Source: an uncultured Clostridia bacterium
GTDB lineage: Bacteria > Bacillota > Clostridia > TANB77 > CAG-508
Direction: 5' to 3'
DNA length: 7,235 nucleotides
Assembly (NCBI GenBank): GCA_934167165.1
Contig: CAKPKG010000042.1
Location: 1-7,235 of the forward strand
Translations under genes and position numbers: made by a program
Notes under the pieces: model-generated
Told to the model about the DNA's origin: nothing
The model's database searches: none
What the model saw: the letters and a program-made list of their open reading frames with translations, nothing else
Shown: piece after piece, positions 1-5,103 of the stretch
Layout of the letters: the number at the start of each line of letters is the position of its first letter
How positions within the stretch are numbered: the first letter of the stretch is position 1

Positions 1-1100
1 TTAGAAACATCTAAAAGTTTTACCATATCAAAAACAGCTCCACTTACACTCATTTTATTTAATTGTAATTCAAATTCCTCTATTGATTTATCTGGGTTTG
101 CTCTTCTCCATGGTTCAAAAGTAGAGTTTGCAATATTTAATAAGTATTCTACAACTGCATCTGCTGGAATTCCTTCTTCATGATAATAACTTACTGCTGC
201 TTCTGGATCTTTTCTTTTACTAATTTTTCTTTTACTTCCATTCTCGTCTTTCATTATTGTTGCTGTATGAGCATATTTAGGTGGCTTAAATCCTAATGCT
301 CTAAACAACTCTAAATGCAATGGTAAAGAAGACACCCATTCGTCTCCTCTTATTACTTGTGTAACTCTCATTAAATGATCGTCTACTGCATGTGCAAAAT
401 GATATGTTGGAAGTCCGTCTGCTTTTATAATTACTATGTCTTGATCATTTTCTGGAAATTCTATATTACCTTTTATGCTATCCTTATGTTTTATCCTTCT
501 GTCTTCTCTTCCCATAGATTTAAATCTTATAATATATTTATCACCATTTTTTATTTTTTCTACTGCTTGCTCAACAGGAAGTGTTCTATATTTTGCCCAT
601 ATTCCATAATAACCTGGCTTAATTTTTGCAGTTTCTTGTTTTGCTCTAATTTCGTCTAATTCTTCTGGTGTACAGAAACATGGGTATGCCAATCCTTTTT
701 GAATTAAACTTTTAGCATATGCTTCATATATTTCTTTTCTTTCACTTTGTTTATATGGTCCATAGTTTCCTATTTCTTCTGTTTCTGATATTACACCTTC
801 ATCTGGTATAATTCCAAAATCTTTTAATCCATTTACTATTTGTTCTACACCATTTTCGATTTCTCTTTTTTGATCTGTATCTTCTATTCTTAAAATAAAA
901 ACTCCTTTTGATTGCTCTGCTAATTTTTTATCTATTATACTTCCAAACAATCCTCCTATATGTATAAATCCTGTTGGACTTGGAGCAAATCTAGTTACCA
1001 TTGCCCCCTCTTCTAAATTTCTTTCTGGATATTTTTCCTCATAATATGAAATATCCTTTGCATTTGGAAAAATAAGTTCTGCTAAATCTTTAAAATCCAT
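1..1100 (-). CDS. gltX: Glutamyl-tRNA synthetase, 3' end cut by the window edge
   Basis: This cytoplasmic class I aminoacyl-tRNA synthetase joins glutamate to tRNA-Glu using ATP. The 366 codons present are open to the left edge; the C-terminal anticodon-binding part is outside. The class I HIGH region is FAPSPTGFIHIGG at residues 38-50. Also visible are RIEDTD (71-76), CFC (141-143), the RGDEW segment (251-255) and a KMSKS-loop variant KISKR (292-296), all typical of bacterial GluRS. I chose the ATG at 1100, which gives about 35 residues ahead of the catalytic fold, because this extension (FPNAKD...YPERNLEEGA) resembles the N-terminus of a clostridial GluRS subtype as I remember it. Met34 would give a conventional-length start. 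GGGAG lies 12 nt upstream of the ATG, inside the end of the preceding kinase gene. The two genes overlap by 11 bp, so translational coupling is likely. Whether it also charges tRNA-Gln cannot be judged here. Confidence 0.95.
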   Translation of the reverse strand, partial: MDFKDLAELIFPNAKDISYYEEKYPERNLEEGAMVTRFAPSPTGFIHIGGLFGSIIDKKLAEQSKGVFILRIEDTDQKREIENGVEQIVNGLKDFGIIPDEGVISETEEIGNYGPYKQSERKEIYEAYAKSLIQKGLAYPCFCTPEELDEIRAKQETAKIKPGYYGIWAKYRTLPVEQAVEKIKNGDKYIIRFKSMGREDRRIKHKDSIKGNIEFPENDQDIVIIKADGLPTYHFAHAVDDHLMRVTQVIRGDEWVSSLPLHLELFRALGFKPPKYAHTATIMKDENGSKRKISKRKDPEAAVSYYHEEGIPADAVVEYLLNIANSTFEPWRRANPDKSIEEFELQLNKMSVSGAVFDMVKLLDVS

Positions 1101-2217
1101 ACTTTTTAATTACTCCCTTCATTTCATCTTCTTTTTCTTCTATTTGTTTTAATAGTTCCATTTGAGTCTTTGCTCTTATTAGATTATGATTTTCTATATC
1201 TTTATCTACACTAAAATAAACATCTCCATTTAAGTAGTCTGCCAAAAATCTTATAGCATTTTCATATGTCATCATCCAAAGTCCTAGTGGTAACAGTTTT
1301 ATTTCTTCTTCTGTTATAATATCTTTAACTTCACTTAAAAAGCCTTTTGTAAATGCTTCAAATCTATTTATGTCTGCATATATTTTAGATACATCTTGTT
1401 CATCTTCTTTTGCTGTTGTAATTCCTGTTCTCAAGCCTTCTCCAAAATCATAAACTAAAGCTCCTGGCATTACTGTATCTAAATCTATCAAACACACAGC
1501 TTTATCTGTGTCTTTATCAAATAAAATATTACTTAGCTTTGTGTCATTATGTGTTACTCTTAATGGGATTTCTTTTGACTGTAATTTATTTGTAATTATA
1601 TTTGTTTTGTTTATTCTGTTTTCATCTGTTAAAAATTCGATTGCTTCTTTTGCTATTTTAAATCTTTCACTTCTTTTAGTTTTATTTTCTTCATTTGAAA
1701 GTGCTTCTTTTAATTGATTAACTCTATTTGGTGTATAGTGAAATTTAGGTATTATTTCGTATAATTCTTCTGCTGGAAATCCATCTAGATGTTTTTGAAA
1801 CTTTCCTGCTGCTTTTCCTGCTTCTGTTAATATTTCTGTGCTCTCAGTAGTTAAATATGTTTTTGTATTATCTATAAATTCTTCCATTCTCCAATTTTGG
1901 TTATATATAGAGTTTGGATTATCGTCTAAAGTATCTATCATTTTTAATGTAAGCCTATCTATGTTTTCCCCTTTTTCTAATGCTTTTTCATTCATATATT
2001 TTGTTATTTTTTTAATGTTTGTCATAAGCTCTGGTAAATTAGGAAAAACATTTGTATTTACATATTGTAAAATATATTTTTTCTCTTCATTTTCTTTTGT
2101 TTTGTATGTAACAGCATAAGTTTTATTTATGTGACCACTATTACATTTTTCTATTTTTATTGGTTCTCCATTAATATTAAAATTTTTAGCTATTTTTATT
2201 AATTCATCTTTTTTCAT
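1090..2217 (-). CDS. NahK-like phosphotransferase (N-acetylhexosamine 1-kinase / APH family)
   Basis: A 375-residue cytoplasmic kinase of the aminoglycoside phosphotransferase fold. It looks closest to N-acetylhexosamine 1-kinase (NahK), which makes GlcNAc- or GalNAc-1-phosphate from ATP. Seen in the sequence: an N-lobe glycine segment SGHINKTY (27-34), a QYVNTNVFPN stretch (51-60) like the QRIN-VF segment of NahK, WRMEEFI (109-115), the catalytic loop THNDTKLSNILFD (222-234, probable base D225), and the metal-binding LIDLDTVMPG (243-252). YDFGEGLRTG and the AKEDE segment follow, and these resemble NahK more than drug-resistance APHs. Length fits the roughly 360-residue family. A promoter lies at 2262-2290, and AAGGGG sits about 7 nt before the ATG. 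It forms a unit with gltX, with no sugar transporter or lacto-N-biose phosphorylase gene in view, so the true substrate is uncertain. Family assignment is firm; NahK activity is inference. Confidence 0.85.
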   Translation of the reverse strand: MKKDELIKIAKNFNINGEPIKIEKCNSGHINKTYAVTYKTKENEEKKYILQYVNTNVFPNLPELMTNIKKITKYMNEKALEKGENIDRLTLKMIDTLDDNPNSIYNQNWRMEEFIDNTKTYLTTESTEILTEAGKAAGKFQKHLDGFPAEELYEIIPKFHYTPNRVNQLKEALSNEENKTKRSERFKIAKEAIEFLTDENRINKTNIITNKLQSKEIPLRVTHNDTKLSNILFDKDTDKAVCLIDLDTVMPGALVYDFGEGLRTGITTAKEDEQDVSKIYADINRFEAFTKGFLSEVKDIITEEEIKLLPLGLWMMTYENAIRFLADYLNGDVYFSVDKDIENHNLIRAKTQMELLKQIEEKEDEMKGVIKKYGF

Positions 2218-2261
2218 TTTTATACCCCTTTTAATATAAAATTAGCTGTTTAGACTTTTTA

Positions 2262-2290
2262 ATTATACTATTTAAACCTAGAAAAGTAAA
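2262..2290 (-). promoter_or_regulatory. Sigma-A promoter for the kinase-gltX unit
   Basis: On the minus strand, TTTACT (2285-2290, four of six matches to the -35 consensus) is followed by a 17-nt spacer and a perfect TATAAT (2262-2267). The predicted start near 2255 gives a leader of about 38 nt before the kinase ATG. A weaker alternative lies further upstream: TTGAAG, a 17-nt spacer, then TATATA. Both are in the gap after the RNase J terminator, which supports separate transcription of this unit. Confidence 0.6.
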
Positions 2291-2388
2291 GGAAAAAGCT
2301 ATATATTTTAATCGCGTTATAACTTCAAACATAATTAAAATATGTAGTCCAAAACAAAGCAACTTTATGTCACTCTTTATCTTCATCC

Positions 2389-2422
2389 AAAAACAATACC
2401 AAGGTCTAAAAGCCTTGGTATT
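2389..2422 (-). terminator. Intrinsic terminator after the RNase J gene
   Basis: On the minus strand, AATACCAAGG (2413-2422) pairs perfectly with CCTTGGTATT (2395-2404) across an 8-nt loop. A G and then TTTTT (2389-2393) follow. The hairpin begins about 11 nt past the RNase J stop codon. The T-run is short, but the 10-bp perfect stem in this position makes a terminator convincing. Confidence 0.85.
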
Positions 2423-2433
2423 ACTATGTTTTA

Positions 2434-4251
2434 TTAAATTTCCATTATAATCGGTAAAATCATTGGATCTCTTTTTGTTTTTTTGTAAATATAATCTCTT
2501 AATTCTTCTCTTAATAATCCCTTTATTGTTGCCCAATCTGTTATATGTTTTTCCTCAAATTTAACAATTTCTGCTCTTAACAATTTTTTAATCTCTTCCA
2601 TTAAGTTTTCAGAATCTCTAACATAAACAAATCCTCTTGATAAAACATCTGGTCCTGCAACAACAGTTCCTGTTTGTGAATCCATTGTTAGAACAATAAT
2701 TATCAATCCATCTTGTGATAAACGTTGTCTATCCCTTAATACTACATTTCCTACATCTCCAACGCCTAGTCCATCTACCATTATTCTTCCTACTGGTACT
2801 GTTCCTGTAAGTTTTGCTTCATATTCATTTAACTCTAAAACTCTACCATTTGTCATTATAAATATATTTTCTGGATTTACTCCCACTTTTTTCGCTGTTT
2901 CACTATGTGCTATTAATTGTCTATACTCTCCATGAACTGGTATAAAATATTTTGGTTTTACTAAACTTATCATTAATTTTTGCTCTTCTTGGCAAGCATG
3001 TCCTGAAACATGTATGTCTTCCAATGCATTATATACAACTTCTGCGCCTATTTTCATTAAGTCATCAATTACTTTTGATACAGCATTTTCATTTCCTGGT
3101 ATTGGGTTTGCAGATATTATTATTAAATCATTTGGTGTAATTTGAACTTTTTTGTGTTCTCCTGAAGCCATTCTTGTTAGAGCAGACATTGTCTCTCCCT
3201 GGCTTCCTGTTGTTATAATTGTAAGTCTATCATCTGGATATGATTTTATCATATCTATATCTATAAATACGTTATCTGGAACTTTTATATATCCAAATTT
3301 TCTTGCAGTTTCTATTGTGTTAATCATACTTCTTCCACATATTGCAACTTTTCTTCCATATTTAACTGCCGAATTTACTATTTGTTGAACTCTATGAACG
3401 TTAGATGAGAAAGTAGCTACAACTATTCTTTTTGTACAATTTATAAATAGCTTGTCTAACACTTCGCCTACTGTGCTTTCAGACATTGTGTATCCTTTTC
3501 TTTCTGAATTCGTACTGTCTGACATTAATGCTAGGACTCCTCTATTTCCTAATTCTGCAAGTCTTCCAAAGTCAATCATCTCACCATCTATTGGAGTATA
3601 ATCTATTTTAAAATCTCCTGTATGCACAACAACTCCCGCTGGTGTGTGAATTGCAAGTGAACATGCATCTGGTATACTGTGTGTTGTTCTTATAAATTCT
3701 ACCTTCATTGTTCCAAAATCTACTGTTTGCCCAGGATTAACAACATTTAATTTTGCACTTCTTAATAATCTATGTTCTTCTAATTTATGTTCTATTAATC
3801 CTATTGTAAGTTTTGTTGCATATATTGGTACATTGATTTGTTTTAACAAGTATGGTATTGAGCCTATATGATCTTCGTGTCCGTGTGTTATAACTAATCC
3901 TCTAATTTTTTCTTTATTTTTTTCTAAATATGTTAAGTCTGGAATAACTAAATCTATTCCCAACATATCATCTTCTGGGAATGCTAAACCACAATCCACT
4001 AAAATTATATCGTTTTCATATTCAAATACTGTAATATTTTTTCCTATTTCTAATAATCCCCCTAAAGGTATTATTTTTAATTTTTCTTTTTTAAATCTAA
4101 ATTGCTCTGTTTGTTTTTTTCCTTTTGATTTTTTGTTTGTTCTTTTAACCTTATCTCCCTCTTTGTTAACTTTGTTTGTTTTATTTACTCTCGGTCTATA
4201 TTTTCTTTTTGGTTTTTCAGTACTTACATTGTTGTTTAAGTTTTCTTCCAT
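2434..4251 (-). CDS. rnj: Ribonuclease J with a basic N-terminal extension
   Basis: A metallo-beta-lactamase/beta-CASP ribonuclease (605 residues) that acts in RNA processing and decay as a 5'-3' exonuclease and endonuclease. The fold begins near LGGLLEIGKN (63-72). The metal-binding motif HGHEDH is at 123-128, with H191 (THSIPD), D213 (HTGDFK) and H440 (PVHGE) as further catalytic or ligand candidates. The beta-CASP part shows TGSQGE (348-353) and HVSGHA (414-419), and the RNase J C-terminal domain follows. Usual family length is about 555; the excess is residues 1-57, which carry 21 Lys/Arg and few hydrophobic residues and are probably disordered and RNA-binding (inference). The start is supported by AAAGGAGAG about 9 nt before the ATG. 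It appears to be transcribed alone, from the promoter at 4562-4590 to the terminator at 2389-2422, behind a leader of about 300 nt. J1 versus J2 cannot be decided. Confidence 0.96.
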   Translation of the reverse strand: MEENLNNNVSTEKPKRKYRPRVNKTNKVNKEGDKVKRTNKKSKGKKQTEQFRFKKEKLKIIPLGGLLEIGKNITVFEYENDIILVDCGLAFPEDDMLGIDLVIPDLTYLEKNKEKIRGLVITHGHEDHIGSIPYLLKQINVPIYATKLTIGLIEHKLEEHRLLRSAKLNVVNPGQTVDFGTMKVEFIRTTHSIPDACSLAIHTPAGVVVHTGDFKIDYTPIDGEMIDFGRLAELGNRGVLALMSDSTNSERKGYTMSESTVGEVLDKLFINCTKRIVVATFSSNVHRVQQIVNSAVKYGRKVAICGRSMINTIETARKFGYIKVPDNVFIDIDMIKSYPDDRLTIITTGSQGETMSALTRMASGEHKKVQITPNDLIIISANPIPGNENAVSKVIDDLMKIGAEVVYNALEDIHVSGHACQEEQKLMISLVKPKYFIPVHGEYRQLIAHSETAKKVGVNPENIFIMTNGRVLELNEYEAKLTGTVPVGRIMVDGLGVGDVGNVVLRDRQRLSQDGLIIIVLTMDSQTGTVVAGPDVLSRGFVYVRDSENLMEEIKKLLRAEIVKFEEKHITDWATIKGLLREELRDYIYKKTKRDPMILPIIMEI

Positions 4252-4345
4252 TAAATATCTCTCCTTTTCTTTTCCTTTTGTACAACATTTTTATATTACA
4301 AATATTTACTAATTTACACACCAAAATTAGCTAACATCATTTTTA

Positions 4346-4373
4346 ATTGAATGGCTCATATTTTCCATTCAAT
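4346..4373 (-). repeat. 9-bp perfect inverted repeat in the RNase J leader
   Basis: ATTGAATGG (4346-4354) and CCATTCAAT (4365-4373) are exact reverse complements separated by 10 nt, so the leader RNA could form a stable stem-loop about 95 nt before the RNase J start. Neither strand shows a T-run after it, so it is not a terminator of either direction. It may be an RNA structure or a protein-binding site. Confidence 0.5.
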
Positions 4374-4449
4374 AAAACAGTTTAATATTTAAAATCAATG
4401 ATTTGGCATCTGTTAATTTTTCTCTTATAATCTTACAATTATTGTCTAT

Positions 4450-4527
4450 TTAAAAAATGCAATTCTCTCTCCATACATTTTTACAATATTGTTTCAAAAT
4501 CATTAATTGTTTATACAAAAATCTCAT
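4450..4527 (-). CDS. Possible 25-codon upstream ORF in the RNase J leader
   Basis: An ATG at 4527, 28 nt past the predicted transcription start, opens a 25-codon frame (start MRFLYKQLMI, end WRENCIF) closed by TAA at 4450. AGGA stands 5 nt before the ATG. The AGG is in the 3' arm of the small palindrome CCTAA-TTA-TTAGG, so a hairpin could mask the ribosome site. The peptide is basic with several hydrophobic and aromatic residues and shows no family I know. Chance ORFs of this length are common; only the ribosome site and the position make it notable. Confidence 0.25.
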   Translation of the reverse strand: MRFLYKQLMILKQYCKNVWRENCIF

Positions 4528-4561
4528 ACTCGTCCTAATAATTAGGCACAAACTAGATTTA

Positions 4562-4590
4562 ATTATACTACATTTGTTCAGTGTTGTCAA
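4562..4590 (-). promoter_or_regulatory. Perfect-consensus sigma-A promoter for RNase J
   Basis: On the minus strand TTGACA (4585-4590), a 17-nt spacer and TATAAT (4562-4567) match the sigma-A consensus at all twelve positions. The stretch just upstream (about 4591-4620) is A/T-rich on this strand and could act as an UP element. It points toward the RNase J gene, about 310 nt away, with no other established gene between. Confidence 0.85.
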
Positions 4591-4732
4591 ATATCGCAAT
4601 TTATTTTGAATTTAATTTTGGTTCTTTCTTCTGTAACACATTTTGTATTTTTGAATAATATATAACATACTAACAACTAAGACTTCAATGCTTTGTTATA
4701 CAGTATAAAAGTATGGTTGTACTTACTTAAAG

Positions 4733-4740
4733 GGAGGTGA
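4733..4740 (+). promoter_or_regulatory. Strong ribosome site of the cysteine-rich microprotein
   Basis: GGAGGTGA is complementary to the 16S anti-Shine-Dalgarno tail over eight bases and ends 4 nt before the ATG at 4745. It is the main evidence that the very short frame downstream is translated. No convincing sigma-A promoter precedes it. The best -10-like strings are CATACTA (4666-4672) and TATAAA (4704-4709), neither with a good -35. Confidence 0.85.
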
Positions 4741-4744
4741 AATC

Positions 4745-4867
4745 ATGCCAGAAAATAGAGGAGGATGCGGATGCGGTTTCGGATTCGGTGGTGATTGCTG
4801 CTGGATTATAATAATCCTAATATTAATATGCTGCTGTTGCGGTGGAAATAATGGTGGATGCTGCTAA
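4745..4867 (+). CDS. Cysteine/glycine-rich 40-aa microprotein with a hydrophobic segment
   Basis: A 40-residue protein, the only plus-strand gene here. It starts with a polar Gly/Cys head (C8, C10; GFGFGG at 11-16), then C18-C19-W20, an aliphatic run IIIILILI (21-28), four cysteines in a row (29-32), and a tail GGNNGGCC (33-40). Ten of 40 residues are Cys and ten are Gly. The hydrophobic run is short for a membrane span unless the flanking W and Cys residues are included. The start is fixed by GGAGGTGA 4 nt upstream, and a terminator begins 9 nt after the stop. Nine of ten Cys codons are TGC, whereas four of five in RNase J are TGT. The overall look is that of small Gly/Cys proteins of clostridia and of YjcZ-type sporulation peptides, but I cannot assign a family. 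A role in the spore coat, membrane or metal binding is only a guess. That it is a real gene is well supported. Confidence 0.8.
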   Translation: MPENRGGCGCGFGFGGDCCWIIIILILICCCCGGNNGGCC

Positions 4868-4875
4868 TATACGAA

Positions 4876-4905
4876 AAAGAGTTATCTTTTTATAGATAAC
4901 TCTTT
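4876..4905. terminator. Bidirectional intrinsic terminator between convergent microprotein genes
   Basis: AAAGAGTTATC (4876-4886) and GATAACTCTTT (4895-4905) form a perfect 11-bp stem with an 8-nt loop. In the plus direction a T-rich stretch (cttatttt, then more T) follows and ends the cysteine-rich gene. In the minus direction the hairpin starts 1 nt after the stop of the lysine-rich gene and is followed by a T-run (4874-4878 on the minus strand, partly inside the stem). One hairpin therefore serves both sides, and may also be the first terminator reached by groESL transcripts. Confidence 0.88.
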
Positions 4906-4906
4906 C

Positions 4907-5035
4907 TTATTTTGCTTTTTTCTTTGTTTGGCTCTTTCCATTTTTTGCTTTAATTTTTGTTCTTTTTTCAACATTAACTGGTATATTTGTTTTTCTTCTA
5001 TCTTCAAATATTTTTCCATTATTATCTGTAATCAT
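4907..5035 (-). CDS. Lysine-rich 42-aa microprotein downstream of groEL
   Basis: A 42-residue, strongly basic protein with 11 Lys and 3 Arg. The N-terminal half (NGKIFEDRRKTNIPV, 6-20) has a mixed composition that looks conserved in style, while the C-terminal half is a run of Lys, Ala, Thr and Gln ending KKKAK. There is no signal peptide, membrane segment or cysteine. The start is well supported: GAGGTGA (5041-5047) ends 5 nt before the ATG. The gene has its own promoter (5068-5097) and ends 1 nt before the terminator hairpin. It lies 68 bp after the groEL stop with no terminator between, so it may also be read from the groESL promoter. I do not recognise the family; nucleic-acid or ribosome binding is a guess from charge alone. 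Confidence 0.75.
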   Translation of the reverse strand: MITDNNGKIFEDRRKTNIPVNVEKRTKIKAKNGKSQTKKKAK

Positions 5036-5067
5036 GTTTATCACCTCATAATCATTTGTATAATATG

Positions 5068-5097
5068 AGTATAATATATAATTACATATGATGTCAA
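5068..5097 (-). promoter_or_regulatory. Sigma-A promoter for the lysine-rich microprotein
   Basis: On the minus strand a perfect TTGACA (5092-5097) is followed by an 18-nt spacer and TATACT (5068-5073, five of six). The -35 box begins 6 nt after the groEL stop. A start near 5061 would give a 25-nt leader that contains the GAGGTGA ribosome site. This argues for expression independent of heat-shock control. Confidence 0.7.
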
Positions 5098-5103
5098 TAT
5101 TTA

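Larger units (their letters stand above)
4252..4561 (-). promoter_or_regulatory. Long 5' leader of the RNase J gene, possible regulatory RNA
   Basis: If transcription starts about 7 nt past the -10 box (near 4555), the RNase J messenger has a leader of about 304 nt. Seen in it on the minus strand: a 13-nt palindrome near the 5' end (4534-4546), an ACAAT/ATTGT palindrome (4483-4492) with a near copy (4435-4445), a 13-nt palindrome (4392-4404), and a perfect 9-bp hairpin with a 10-nt loop (4346-4373) with no T-run after it. I recognise no known riboswitch or T-box core. Short palindromes are common in DNA this AT-rich, so the length of the leader is the firmer observation. Confidence 0.45.

Noticed and set aside
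375..659. 94-codon plus-strand frame
   Set aside because: It is antisense to gltX, which has clear GluRS motifs. The translation is aromatic-rich low-complexity sequence typical of a reverse-strand shadow.
2231..2536. 101-codon minus-strand frame between RNase J and the kinase
   Set aside because: It begins inside the RNase J 3' end, runs through the RNase J terminator and the kinase promoter, and its translation resembles no protein.
4346..4373. Terminator or attenuator in the RNase J leader
   Set aside because: The 9-bp stem has no T-run after it on either strand, so it was kept only as an inverted repeat.
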